A stretch of 64,000 bases of DNA from Parvularcula sp038749595 (GTDB lineage Bacteria > Pseudomonadota > Alphaproteobacteria > Caulobacterales > Parvularculaceae). Position 1 is the stretch's first letter. The number at the start of each line of letters is the position of its first letter. The position numbers were made by a program, and so were the translations under genes. Below are positions 16,377 through 25,366 of this stretch, piece by piece. Location: contig JBCDHW010000003.1 of NCBI GenBank assembly GCA_038749595.1, forward strand, positions 186,001-250,000, written 5' to 3'. Below the pieces are notes generated by a model that did not search any database, was not told the origin of the DNA, and worked only from the letters and a program-made list of their open reading frames with translations.

Positions 16377-16753
16377 TCGAGCCACTGTCAGATTCCAAAC
16401 TCAAATTCTACGGCAGAATGAAGACTTGGACGATCGACGAGGCAGCCTGTCTTCTCGCGCGTGTTGATCCGGCGTCAGCCAGTAGGGCGCGGTCCTCGAG
16501 TTATGTTGAGCTGGAGGAGCAACTGTTCTCCCTGATCGCAAACCTGATGTGTCGAGAGCTTTATGACGGAGTAGAGATTGACCCAACGGATGATCCCTTT
16601 CCCGCAGCTGAGTTGCTCGATCTGGCTGATATGCTCGGAATTAAGTGCGACCCAAGCCTCGGGGAAGTGGTGGAACAGACGAACGAGAAGCGCGCGGCTC
16701 GCGAGCACTCCGACGCCACGCCCGATACGGAGGAGAGCGGCAACGTACATTAA
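16373..16753 (+). CDS. hypothetical protein coupled to the integrase
   Basis: A 126-residue acidic protein. Its ATG overlaps the integrase stop (ATGA), so it was built to be translated with it. The segment MKTWTIDEAACLLARVDP resembles the helix found in many small proteins encoded right behind proteobacterial integrases (usual form WTLDEAAxLxxGxDP). That family likeness is from memory and not proven. It has no signal peptide or membrane helix. A role as an accessory or excisionase-like factor is possible but unshown. Unlike the integrase it has no visible lesion. Confidence 0.6.
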   Translation: MIEPLSDSKLKFYGRMKTWTIDEAACLLARVDPASASRARSSSYVELEEQLFSLIANLMCRELYDGVEIDPTDDPFPAAELLDLADMLGIKCDPSLGEVVEQTNEKRAAREHSDATPDTEESGNVH

Positions 16754-16854
16754 AGGGCGGGGGTCGTCAGTAGGCAGCTTTGTGACTGGCGTTCTACCCA
16801 TTCAAGCGAACCTCGCCCCCAGGATGAGCCGCAGCTCAGCGAAGCCGTTCAGTC

Positions 16855-17546
16855 TTGCGATGTGTCATCCGAGGGCGGTGCAATTTCTTATCGGGATGTA
16901 GAAGAGGTTGTGCCAGGCGGAGAAGTCAGCCGAGAAGGGCTGCAGGCTTCCGGGCGATCGGAACCGCTGATGGATCTTCTCTCGTCGCCGCAGCGGCCGA
17001 TGACTGTACTCGGCCCGGTTGTTCAGGCCCTTTTGGGAGAGGTGCCTGACCGAGGGCATCAGTTTGCGACGGGCCGCGCCGTGAGACCTCAGCTTGTCGG
17101 TGACGATCCGCTTCGGCTTCCGCCAGCCTTGCACCTTGAAGCACTGGACAAGGAGACGGCGAGCCTGCTTCGTGTCCCGGTTTACGGAGACCACTTCGTC
17201 CAGAACGTAGCCTTCACTGTCAACGGCCCGGCAGAGCCAGTGGGGCTTCCCGCCGATCTTCGCCTGAACTTCGTCGAGGTGCCAGACGTCGCCCCGCCTC
17301 GGCGTACGGCGCCGGATGGTCCTCCCGAGCTGGGGACCGAACTTGGCAGACCACCGGCGAATGTTGTTGTAAGACACCTGAAGGCCCCGGGCCAGCAACA
17401 TCTCCTCGACACGGTGTAGCGACAGCGGAAACCGATGGTAGAGCCACAACGTATGCTCGATTACCTCGGGGGAGAAACGGTGGCGCTTGTTCGAGATCGA
17501 TGCCATGGCCGCGCTCGTGGCACGCCGCAGTCGCCGTGACATTGCC
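16855..17546 (-). mobile_element. IS6-family insertion sequence (boundaries approximate)
   Basis: The element is defined by its transposase. The ends are uncertain: a poor inverted pair, TTGCGATGTGTCATCCG near 16852 and GGCAATGTCACGGCGAC read leftwards from about 17546, may be decayed terminal repeats. The right end is supported independently because an unrelated open beta-helix frame resumes at about 17552. No target duplication could be identified. Confidence 0.55.
16865..17506 (-). CDS. IS6-family transposase
   Basis: A 213-residue DDE transposase starting MASISNKRHRFSPEVIEHTLW; an upstream ATG at 17542 would add 12 residues, and longer extensions run out of the element. The catalytic residues are Asp in VWHLDEVQAKIGG, Asp in RIVTDKLRSHG and Glu in NNRAEYSHRPLRRRE, each with the local context of the IS6/IS26 group (WLCRAVDSEGYVLDE, then SVNRDTKQARRLL). 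An N-terminal helix-turn-helix (SLHRVEEMLLARGLQVSYNNIRRW in outline) precedes them. It appears complete and possibly functional, but the element ends are doubtful. Confidence 0.85.
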   Translation of the reverse strand: MASISNKRHRFSPEVIEHTLWLYHRFPLSLHRVEEMLLARGLQVSYNNIRRWSAKFGPQLGRTIRRRTPRRGDVWHLDEVQAKIGGKPHWLCRAVDSEGYVLDEVVSVNRDTKQARRLLVQCFKVQGWRKPKRIVTDKLRSHGAARRKLMPSVRHLSQKGLNNRAEYSHRPLRRREKIHQRFRSPGSLQPFSADFSAWHNLFYIPIRNCTALG

Positions 17547-17551
17547 GTATC

Positions 17552-18025
17552 ACGTTCGATCACTCGGAGTTCACGGCCAATAATGTCGTCGCGCGCGACA
17601 ACCGGGCGAACGGGATCTTTCTGCGTAACCTGTTCGCTACAAGTCTCAGCAATCTGACGAGTACGCACAATGGCGAGCACGGAATACTTGTTCAAGGGTG
17701 GGTCGCGTCGGTCGGGACGGGATGGCGTTCACAGGCGAACAGTCAGCGTGCTGCTGGTTCGTTTGACGAGATCCATTTCACCGCCGATGACACGCTTAGC
17801 TATGGCGTGACCCGCGACTCGGTGCTCTCCGGTTTGGTGACCCAGCATTTTCCCGACTTGGGCGCGCCGTTGCGGGCGGGGCAAGGCATCCGCGTTGAGC
17901 CAGGTGTGGGCACGCTTCGGCTTGTCGGCGGCGTTGGGGATGACGGCCCGGGAAAGATCATGTGCCATCGATGCTGTGAAGCGGACTTGTCGCAAGCGAT
18001 TGAGTTTCAGGACGAATTGCATTGA
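17552..18025 (+). pseudogene. C-terminal fragment of a right-handed beta-helix protein, truncated by the IS
   Basis: An open frame of 157 codons without a proper start begins exactly where the IS ends. The first part reads NNVVARDNRANGIFLRN and NLTSTHNGEHGILVQG, the short Gly/Asn-rich rungs of parallel beta-helix (pectate-lyase-like or secreted repeat) proteins. The later part (DSVLSGLVTQ, GIRVEPGVGTLRLVGG) is compatible with a few more rungs. No matching N-terminal portion was seen to the left of the IS, so a deletion may have occurred. The assignment is by repeat pattern only. Confidence 0.5.
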
Positions 18026-18277
18026 CACCCGGCGCCACACCTATGGACTTTCAAAGAACCCAAGTGATGGCATGTGGGACCCCACGGATAGACTTTTGTT
18101 TTCCGGGCTGGAGTTGCTCGGAGCCAGAGGCATGCGATGCGCCAGGCCATCCGTAGACGAAGCTCTTTTGACATGCCGGCGGCGTTCTGTTCGGATAGGA
18201 CGACGGACTTTATCCCAACTGACACACTAGGTCGGAAGGGTGCGCCGTAAAGCGGCGTCATCGCGGGGAGTTCAAGA

Positions 18278-19111
18278 ATGAGGGCGGAAGTCGAAGCGCG
18301 CCACGGTAGGACATATGATGTGTTGGTAGGTGTTCGATGGGCGCTTGTCGCCGTGATGGTGTGGGCCGCGGGCGGCGGCTTCGAAGCTGTTCTAGCCCAC
18401 CCCGAGGATGAGATTTGCGGCCCCGGTTCGACGATCAATCCGGCCCTCTGCCGACAGCTTGCTGAAATCAACCGGTCGGCAGCTGAACTAACGCAACCGC
18501 TCCTCAGCGAGGATGGCGAGCCGCTGTCGGCGTTGGGAGCCGCGTGGTACTTCCTGAAGATCGGTGTACAGCACATTCTTCCAGGGGGTACGGATCATAT
18601 TCTCTTTGTGCTGGCATTGTTTCTGTCATCGCAGAGGTTGCGTGAGCTGGTCTTGCAGATCTCAACCTTCACCGTTGCCCACACCGCAACCCTTGGCCTC
18701 ACGGCGGCCGGGGTGATCCAGCCGCCAGCATCGGTGGTGGAGCCGCTGATCGCGCTTTCGATCGCGTTCGTGGCCGTGGAGACACTGATCTTCAAAGACA
18801 TCAGGCGCTGGCGCTATCTGATCATCTTCGGCTTCGGCCTCTTCCACGGGATGGGGTTTGCCGGGTTCATCAGTGAGATCGGTCTGCCAACGGAGCAGTT
18901 CTGGCCTGCGCTCTTCGGCTTTAACATCGGCGTCGAGATTGGTCAGCTTGCCGTGGTCTTTGTCGCCTATTTTGTGGGTCTCTACATCAAGCGCGAGTTC
19001 TTGACCCGGCCCGAGAGCTATCGGCGGTACGTTGTTCAGCCTGCCGCGGTGTTGATCGCCGCGACAGGCAGTTGGTGGTTCCTCACGCGCAGCCTTGAGG
19101 GGCTCCTTTAA
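18278..19111 (+). CDS. HupE/UreJ-2 family integral membrane protein
   Basis: A 277-residue polytopic protein. An N-terminal signal-like helix is followed by a short periplasmic segment with two Cys (ICGPGSTINPALC), then about six membrane helices with the family motifs GVQHILPGGTDHILFVLALF, FTVAHTATLGL and FGLFHGMGFAG, rich in conserved His. HupE/UreJ proteins are thought to carry nickel or related metals, but this sub-branch is commonly found without hydrogenase or urease, as here. GGGGAG precedes the ATG. It is the first normal-GC gene after the island. Confidence 0.85.
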   Translation: MRAEVEARHGRTYDVLVGVRWALVAVMVWAAGGGFEAVLAHPEDEICGPGSTINPALCRQLAEINRSAAELTQPLLSEDGEPLSALGAAWYFLKIGVQHILPGGTDHILFVLALFLSSQRLRELVLQISTFTVAHTATLGLTAAGVIQPPASVVEPLIALSIAFVAVETLIFKDIRRWRYLIIFGFGLFHGMGFAGFISEIGLPTEQFWPALFGFNIGVEIGQLAVVFVAYFVGLYIKREFLTRPESYRRYVVQPAAVLIAATGSWWFLTRSLEGLL

Positions 19112-19134
19112 CGGAGCGTCGGTTCGCGAAAATC

Positions 19135-21300
19135 TTAGTCGCCCGCTAGGCCGCGGATTTCGAGGAGAGGCTCGATCTCCGGATCCTTGCCGCGGAAGAG
19201 GCGATAAAGCTCATCGGCTTCACGAAGGCCGCCTGCTTCGTACACCCACTTCTTGAGGCGTCCCGCGAGAACCGGGTCAAAGATGTCCCCTGCCTCTTGG
19301 AAGGCCACAAAACCGTCAGCATCAAGAATTTCCGACCACAGATAGGCATAGTACCCGGCCGAATAACCACCTGCGAAGATGTGGGAGAAATATTGCGAGC
19401 GATAGCGCGGCTCGATCTCCGGGATCAGGCCGTAGCCTTCGAGGACCTCGCGTTCGAACGCTGCGGCGTCTTCGATGGCGTTCGCCTCCTCAAGGCTCAG
19501 CGAATGCCAGGCTAGGTCGAGGAGCGAAGCGGCGATGAACTCCGTGGTCTTGAAGCCCTGGTTGAAGGTCGAGGCGTTGCGCATTTTCTCGACCAGCGCG
19601 GCGGGGATGACCTCGCCGGTCTCGTAGTGCGTGGCATACTCGGCGAGCACCTGCTCTTCGCCAGCCCAGTGCTCAAGGATTTGGGCCGGGAACTCGGTGT
19701 AGTCCCGCGGGCCGTCGACGCCCGAGAAATTCTCGTAGCGGATCTGGGTCATCAGGCCGTGGAGGCCATGGCCGAACTCGTGGAACAGCGTTTCGACCTC
19801 GTCGAACCGCATAAGAGTGGGCTCACCCTCAGGCGGCGCGATCAGGTTCATGTTGTTCGTGACCAGCGGCCGGATCGTCTCGCCATTGACGTCGGAAGCG
19901 CCGCGGTAGTCGCTCATCCACGCGCCGCCCTGGTTGGAGTCCCGCGCGTACATATCCATCTGGAAGAGGCCCAGATGGGTGCCGTCCGCAGCCTTCACAT
20001 CGTAGGAAGTGACGACTGGGTTCCATGTTGGAACGTCGACTTCCTCGAAGGTGATACCGAAGAGCGTGGTGGCGACATCGAACGCACCCTGACGAACGGC
20101 GTTAAGCTCGAAGTAGGGGGCGAGCGCGGCGTCGTCGAACGCGTAGCGATCCTGGCGGACACGCTCGGCATAGTGCCACCAGTCGTGGCCAGCGGCGGTG
20201 AAGTCATCGCCGTCCGCTTCGATCAGAGCTTGGATGTCCGCGAGCTCTTCCCGAGCGCGCTCAAGGCCGGGACGCCAGACGCGGAGGAGGAACTCCTCGG
20301 CACCCTCGGGCGTCTTCGCCATCCGGGTTTCGAGCTGGTAGTGGGCGTGGGACGGATAGCCCATCAGCTCAGCTCGTTCGGCGCGCAGCTGGGCGATCTT
20401 GATCGCCACCGGACCGTTGTCGTTTTCACCAGAGGAGGCGCGCAAATGGTAGCCGTCGAAAAGCTGCTTGCGCAGCTCGCGGTTCGTCGACTGGGTCATA
20501 AAGGTCTCAAACGGCGAGCGGTTGAGGCCAACGACCCACTTGTCTTCGCCATCGACCTTAATCGCAGCTTTGAAACTGTCGCTCAAGCCGCCAAGCTGTT
20601 CGGGATCGGTGATTTCAAGCTTAAAGCCTGTGGTCGCCGCGAGGAGGTTTTGGCCAAACGCGGTGGTCAGGCTCGAAAGCTCTTCGTTGATCTCGGCAAC
20701 CCGCTCCTTGGTCTCCTCATCGAGGTTAGCGCCCGACCGGACGAACCCGCGATACGTCAGCTCGAGAAGGCGCGCATCTTGCTCGTCGAGGCCAAGCGTA
20801 TCCTTTTGTCCGTAGACGTCCTTCACACGGGCGAAGAGGCTCTCATTGAACTGGATCTTGGTGTATTCCCGGGTGAGCATCGGGTAGATCTCAGCCTCAA
20901 GCGCGCGGAGGTCGTCGTTGGTGTCGGTGCCCGTGATGTTGCCGAAGGTGCTGGAGACCTTGCTCAGCTGCGCCCCGGCAAGCTCCAACGCGACGATGGT
21001 GTTCTCAAAGGTTGCGGGCTCATCGTTGTCGGCGATCGCGGCGATGTCGGCACGCAGGGCGAGGATGCCGGCTTTGATGGCGGGCAGGTAATCCTCGTCG
21101 CTGATTTCCGCGAAAGGCGGGAGGCCGTAGGGTGTCTCCCACTGCTGAAGGAACGGGTTGCCCTCGAGCTCCGAAGCACTGATCTCGATCTGATCATCCT
21201 TAACGGCGTCGGTTGTGCCTTCGGTCTCATCGCTGCTTCCGCATGCTGTGAGCGCGGTGATCACGGCGATGGCTGAAACCGTGGCGGCGAAATTTTTCAT
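19135..21300 (-). CDS. M3-family zinc oligopeptidase lipoprotein (peptidyl-dipeptidase Dcp-like)
   Basis: A 721-residue metallopeptidase with a lipoprotein signal (VITALTACG, Cys20) and an acidic linker. The zinc site HEFGH is at 507-511, in TLFHEFGHGLHGL, and the third ligand Glu lies in YTEFPAQILEHWAGE about 28 residues later. The Dcp/oligopeptidase A fold is present over its usual length, including the C-terminal FAGGYSAGYYAYLWSE. It should trim peptides in the periplasm or at the cell surface; lipoprotein M3 enzymes are common in marine alpha- and gammaproteobacteria. GGAGGAGTGATCC gives a strong ribosome site. Confidence 0.92.
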   Translation of the reverse strand: MKNFAATVSAIAVITALTACGSSDETEGTTDAVKDDQIEISASELEGNPFLQQWETPYGLPPFAEISDEDYLPAIKAGILALRADIAAIADNDEPATFENTIVALELAGAQLSKVSSTFGNITGTDTNDDLRALEAEIYPMLTREYTKIQFNESLFARVKDVYGQKDTLGLDEQDARLLELTYRGFVRSGANLDEETKERVAEINEELSSLTTAFGQNLLAATTGFKLEITDPEQLGGLSDSFKAAIKVDGEDKWVVGLNRSPFETFMTQSTNRELRKQLFDGYHLRASSGENDNGPVAIKIAQLRAERAELMGYPSHAHYQLETRMAKTPEGAEEFLLRVWRPGLERAREELADIQALIEADGDDFTAAGHDWWHYAERVRQDRYAFDDAALAPYFELNAVRQGAFDVATTLFGITFEEVDVPTWNPVVTSYDVKAADGTHLGLFQMDMYARDSNQGGAWMSDYRGASDVNGETIRPLVTNNMNLIAPPEGEPTLMRFDEVETLFHEFGHGLHGLMTQIRYENFSGVDGPRDYTEFPAQILEHWAGEEQVLAEYATHYETGEVIPAALVEKMRNASTFNQGFKTTEFIAASLLDLAWHSLSLEEANAIEDAAAFEREVLEGYGLIPEIEPRYRSQYFSHIFAGGYSAGYYAYLWSEILDADGFVAFQEAGDIFDPVLAGRLKKWVYEAGGLREADELYRLFRGKDPEIEPLLEIRGLAGD

Positions 21301-21542
21301 GGATCACTCCTCCATAGCCTGCCGCTCTCTTCGGCGGTCAGGCAACTCATATCCCTAGGGTGGACGCGCGCAATGCTCCTGCCGCGGCCTGAACTGACGC
21401 GCGTATTCATCACGATGGTCAATAAATTACCAGAGTGGGGAGATGCCGCGCCATGCTTGATTGTTTTCGCGCGATGGGGGGGCAGCTGGTCAGCGCGCGC
21501 AGACGTCTGGAGCATGCAGCCTTGGGGTCGCTGAAAATCGCT

Positions 21543-23804
21543 CTAAAAACGCTTCCGTAGCTCAAACCGCCACCCTTGCCCGACCGGATCGATAAGCTCC
21601 GGCTGAAAGGCTAGGGGCACATCGCCGTTTGCATCTCTCACCTCGACCACGTCGTCGAGAAGGTTTGCAACACCGAAGGTCACCCGCGTGTCGTCAAGAA
21701 ATCCGAAGCGATCCAGCATCCAATCCGAGAAATTGAATTCGTAGGAAACACTCAGGATCACATTGAGGTTGTCGGAGAACTCGAGAACATCCGCACCCGT
21801 TTGAATTTCTGTACCGCTCCGATAACGGGCACTGGCGTACACGCCCCATCCGTTGTTCCATCGGTACATCGTAGCGTCGATGGCGTGCTCTGGTGTGCCG
21901 CCGAAGCGGCTGGTCGCATCCCCGCCGAGGAGGTCAAGTGGAGCGAGGCCACCACCTAGGTCGATCTCGTCTTTCAACGTCCAGCGGTGGTACACGGATG
22001 CTCTGATGGCGCCAGGCCTGCCGCTGCGCCGCCGGGTCGACCGACGGTTGGGGTTGAGGCGAACGGCCTTTAGCTGTTTTGACCAGTTGATCCCGGTGCG
22101 GAGTTGATTGCGTTCCGACGTGTCGACGCGCACCGGCCGCTGGTCAAAGGCGAGCAGCGCTCCATTTTCGTCGCGTATGACCCGATCAGGAAAGACCTGT
22201 TCGAACGCTTCCGTCAGTACAGAGAACACCCGCGCCTCGCCGTCAATCACGTTCGTCGTATAATCTGTGTTCAGTGTGAACTCCCGCTTCTCCCATGGCT
22301 TGACCTGTAAGGATACTTTGGCCACGCGGCGGCGATCCGACCGGATATCGGGGTTGTCCCCTGAGATCACGGTAGCCAGAACGCTCGCGCCCTGCGCAAA
22401 GTCGAAGACCTCGGACTGCGGTGTCTCAATCCGCGGCGCAGCGATTTCATCGAGGGGCCTCGGCTCCTCTTCCTGGTTATAGGACGCGATGATCTGTACA
22501 CGCTGGACCGGTCGCCAGGTGATACCGGCCCCCGTGCTGATCAGCGTGCCGACGTCAGAGAGTTCTGCCACTTTCAGGTTCGCGTTGAGAATAATATCTC
22601 CGTATGCCCCGCGCCGAATGTCCAATGGTCGGTTGAGGCTGGCAAGAAGTGACGCCGACTGACGGTCGAGCTCGATTTCGCTGCGGTTCATGCCGCTGAG
22701 CGCGACCGACGTTTGGTTTTCCGAAGCCACACTGACTGTCGCAGAGAGCGTTGTCGGGCCAGCCTCTGACGAGGAAAGGCGGCGGTTGAGGATGTAATCC
22801 GCGGTCGCGTTGGTGCCCGATCGCTTGCCCTCAGTGGCGTCTGGGGATGCGCCGAGAAGAGGGTCGGTGAGGATTTGGCTGTTGTCATGCTCAACGCGCG
22901 CAGCGAAGGACCAGGTGTTCTTCGAAAGACCGCTGTTCACGGATAATCCGAGAAAGGCGTTTTCTGCATCCCGCGTTTGGAGCGCAACTTCTCCTGGTAC
23001 GGAGAAGAGTTGTCCGACACGGAACGTGCTCTCCGTCTTGTCATAGGCACCGTTGAACGTCGCGACGCCGCCAACGCCGAAGCCGCGGCTCCACGTCGCT
23101 CCCAAATCCCATTCCTGAAGTTCCGGGGTCAGGGCGCGAAACCGTTGCGCCTCGGGGCTATCGATCGGCGTAATCGAACGCTCCGTTTCGAGGATCGTCG
23201 GCGCCGTGGTGAAGGTCCCGCTGAGGCTCCGCCGGCGCTCTCCATTGACGAAGAAATTGGTCAAGTTTGTCGTCTGCCCAACACTTCCGCCGTCTGACGA
23301 ACTCTGGATCCGATTGTTCAGCGGCACGATGCGGAGGTTCGGCTTCAGGATGAAATTGATCACCCGTTGGTTGGGCGAGAACCCGTATTCGAGGGACACT
23401 TCCTCCGGCAGGACTTCCACGCGCGCAATCGCCTCGACAGGATAATTATCGAGCTCCCGGAAACCCGCAACGCGGCGTCCGTTGATCAACGGGACGGGCG
23501 GCTCCTGCCGGCGCCCCCGCCCACTGGATGTCTCCGCCGCGATAATCGCCAGCAGCTCTGAGAACGTCGTTACTCCGTAGGCGGCGATGTCGGCTTCCGT
23601 GAGCACAAGCTCAGGCTCAATATCGCTGAGGGTCGCCCCGCGGCGGCTCGCGCCATCGACGACGATGACATCATCATCCCCAGCTGCTTCGATTTCAGGG
23701 TCCGCCCCCTGGGCATGCCCCTGGCTGACCGCAGCGAACAAGGGGCCCGTGACCGCGGCCAGGATGCTTCCCGCCGCCGACACCCTTCTCGATGACCTCG
23801 GCAT
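21543..23804 (-). CDS. TonB-dependent outer-membrane receptor
   Basis: A 753-residue receptor with a signal peptide ending near GHAQG, a short N-terminal segment with DDVIVVDGASR (TonB-box-like), a plug domain (TTFSELLAIIAAE, then PVPLINGRRVAGFRELDNYPVE) and a beta-barrel ending in a C-terminal Phe (FELRKRF). The plug is of the type found next to secreted-product or sulfotransferase loci in sphingomonads and caulobacters; ligand unknown. Its ATG overlaps the DUF2141 stop in TAATG, so the two are coupled. The divergent LytTR regulator next door may control them. Confidence 0.88.
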   Translation of the reverse strand: MPRSSRRVSAAGSILAAVTGPLFAAVSQGHAQGADPEIEAAGDDDVIVVDGASRRGATLSDIEPELVLTEADIAAYGVTTFSELLAIIAAETSSGRGRRQEPPVPLINGRRVAGFRELDNYPVEAIARVEVLPEEVSLEYGFSPNQRVINFILKPNLRIVPLNNRIQSSSDGGSVGQTTNLTNFFVNGERRRSLSGTFTTAPTILETERSITPIDSPEAQRFRALTPELQEWDLGATWSRGFGVGGVATFNGAYDKTESTFRVGQLFSVPGEVALQTRDAENAFLGLSVNSGLSKNTWSFAARVEHDNSQILTDPLLGASPDATEGKRSGTNATADYILNRRLSSSEAGPTTLSATVSVASENQTSVALSGMNRSEIELDRQSASLLASLNRPLDIRRGAYGDIILNANLKVAELSDVGTLISTGAGITWRPVQRVQIIASYNQEEEPRPLDEIAAPRIETPQSEVFDFAQGASVLATVISGDNPDIRSDRRRVAKVSLQVKPWEKREFTLNTDYTTNVIDGEARVFSVLTEAFEQVFPDRVIRDENGALLAFDQRPVRVDTSERNQLRTGINWSKQLKAVRLNPNRRSTRRRSGRPGAIRASVYHRWTLKDEIDLGGGLAPLDLLGGDATSRFGGTPEHAIDATMYRWNNGWGVYASARYRSGTEIQTGADVLEFSDNLNVILSVSYEFNFSDWMLDRFGFLDDTRVTFGVANLLDDVVEVRDANGDVPLAFQPELIDPVGQGWRFELRKRF

Positions 23805-24292
23805 TAGGGAATGTCATTCGTCATCATTTTGATTTTGAACGTTCGCGGGCGCCCCGCGTTCCGATCCCTGAGCGTAAACTTCATCTGCGAAAACGCCGGC
23901 GGACCGAAAAATCCGCGTGCGTTGCCGCTGTTCCCCGTTGGCTCATCCGGGATGCCGCGGCTGTTGAAATCGAGCCGCTGGTTGGCGTTCGAGTCGTGGA
24001 ACGCGCTGATGGCGTAGGTCCCCGAGGGGATGTTCTCGAACGTCATCTCAGCGCCTTCTTCGGCATCGACGCGCCCGAGGAAGCCGCACGGTTCTTCACC
24101 CAAGTTCTCGAATTCGGCTTCGGTGCAGAGGCTGGCCCAAATCAGTCCCGTGGTGCTTTCGATGTTTGTGAATGTGACCTCGATCGTATGGGTCTCCGCG
24201 GCCGCCGTTCCGGAAAGCAACGCTGCCGCCACTGCCAACGAAGCTCCGCACGCCGCAGCGCGCCACCTTGTCCTATCGTCTCTCGCCATCAT
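23804..24292 (-). CDS. DUF2141 secreted protein
   Basis: A 162-residue protein with a Sec signal peptide (cleavage near TAAAE) and a DUF2141 domain. Family marks are VTFTNIES near the mature start, IPSGTYAISAFHDSNAN with the acidic DxNxN turn that probably binds calcium, and NSGNARGFFGPPAFSQMKFTL. Function of the family is unknown; members are frequent beside TonB receptors. It is the first gene of a two-gene unit with the receptor, and lies 84 bp from the divergent LytTR gene, with a perfect palindrome in the gap. Confidence 0.87.
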   Translation of the reverse strand: MMARDDRTRWRAAACGASLAVAAALLSGTAAAETHTIEVTFTNIESTTGLIWASLCTEAEFENLGEEPCGFLGRVDAEEGAEMTFENIPSGTYAISAFHDSNANQRLDFNSRGIPDEPTGNSGNARGFFGPPAFSQMKFTLRDRNAGRPRTFKIKMMTNDIP

Positions 24293-24321
24293 TTTTGTTG
24301 CCTCTATGTGCTCTCAGAACC

Positions 24322-24335
24322 GTGAGCGCGCTCAC
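24322..24335. promoter_or_regulatory. candidate operator palindrome in a divergent promoter region
   Basis: GTGAGCGCGCTCAC is a perfect 14-bp palindrome midway between the DUF2141 and LytTR start codons. It is flanked by GAACCG on the left (overlapping its first bases) and CGGTTC about 12 bp to its right, giving a second, wider dyad. Its position suits control of both divergent transcripts. Confidence 0.45.
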
Positions 24336-24376
24336 CAACAGACGGTTCGCCATGGCGTTAACGAAAGGAAGGACGA

Positions 24377-25213
24377 ATGCAGGAACGGCTCGGAAAACTG
24401 CACGTATGGTGGTCGATGACCGTTGGTGCAGCACAAACGGTATCCCCTTCAGGGAGCACATTTCTTGGCCAGCCGACCTACGCGTGGCTGTTGTCGCTTA
24501 TCCTCGGGGTTGGGGCAGCTTTAATCGGGCCATTTGGGACCTATTCCTACGCGCCGGTATCAGCACGCCTGACATATTGGCTCATCGTCATGCCTGTGAG
24601 CTTCGCCTTGTGGTGGGCCATTGACAGCGCCGGAGCGCGATTGATCCCGGGTTGGCCAAAAGAACGCAGCGAATTGTTCACGATGGTGCCGTTCTCGGTT
24701 GCGAACTCTTTCTTCCTTGTGGTGCTGCATGCGTTCTTCAACAGGACGATGGGCAGCTATTTCCCGACCGGCTGGTCCGACTTTTTCGTGGGCCATGTGC
24801 TGATCACCGCCTTTGTCGTGCTGCCCACCATTTGGATCGCCAAGCGCCTCTTGAACAATGCATCAAGCCGGGCCGGCAGCGACGCGATCCAATTCTTGAC
24901 GGAAAAGCTTCCCGTCGCGTTGCGCGGCACCGCTCCGTTCGCTCTCGAAGCGGAGGGGCACTATGTCCGGGTGCATACCGCGCAAGGCACGGCGCTGGTG
25001 ACCATCACGTTTGATGATGCGATGCGCTGCGTCGTCGGGATACCCGGCATCCAAACCCATCGATCATGGTGGGTCGCGCGGTCAGCCGTGTGCTCGCTCC
25101 GGAAGGACGGAGCGGCCTATGCCGTCGAACTGGCTTCGGGCCTGAGCGTCCCTGTGAGCCGTCGCCGCCGCGCCGAAGTCGCAAAAGTGGTCGACCCTGC
25201 TGTGGTCAAGTGA
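24377..25213 (+). CDS. membrane-bound LytTR-family transcriptional regulator
   Basis: A 278-residue protein with about four membrane helices in the first 160 residues (for example WLLSLILGVGAALIGPFG and YWLIVMPVSFALWWA) and a C-terminal LytTR DNA-binding domain (about 175-270). The domain is recognised by LEAEGHYVRVHTAQGTALV, then FDDAM and the HRSWWVARSAV core. This TM-LytTR layout is common in alphaproteobacteria and is thought to sense envelope state directly, without a kinase. AAGGAAGG precedes the ATG. The divergent TonB receptor/DUF2141 pair is the likely target. Confidence 0.88.
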   Translation: MQERLGKLHVWWSMTVGAAQTVSPSGSTFLGQPTYAWLLSLILGVGAALIGPFGTYSYAPVSARLTYWLIVMPVSFALWWAIDSAGARLIPGWPKERSELFTMVPFSVANSFFLVVLHAFFNRTMGSYFPTGWSDFFVGHVLITAFVVLPTIWIAKRLLNNASSRAGSDAIQFLTEKLPVALRGTAPFALEAEGHYVRVHTAQGTALVTITFDDAMRCVVGIPGIQTHRSWWVARSAVCSLRKDGAAYAVELASGLSVPVSRRRRAEVAKVVDPAVVK

Positions 25214-25366
25214 TCAGCGTTCGCTGGTTTTCAGAGCAGCTCGACCCCTCGGGGACGTTCGTTGACTTTCGCGAGGTTTTCGGTCCGTTTACTGAGGATA
25301 TTGCGCCCACCATATCTGCTATCGGCTACGGGGGACGAACCCTGTCCTTTTTTTGCCTTCGCGGCC

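Noticed and set aside
17729..18040. Minus-strand 103-codon frame as part of a second transposase
   Set aside because: It reads FVLKLNRLRQVRF and similar without any DDE context; the + strand beta-helix rungs explain the stretch better.
13219..18277. att direct repeat of the tRNA-Arg 3' end
   Set aside because: No second copy of the T-arm/acceptor sequence was found to the right; island limits therefore stay undefined.
19627..21276. Long open frame of 549 codons on the + strand
   Set aside because: It lies wholly antisense to the M3 peptidase, whose active-site and lipoprotein motifs are clear; the antisense frame has no motif and is a codon-bias shadow.
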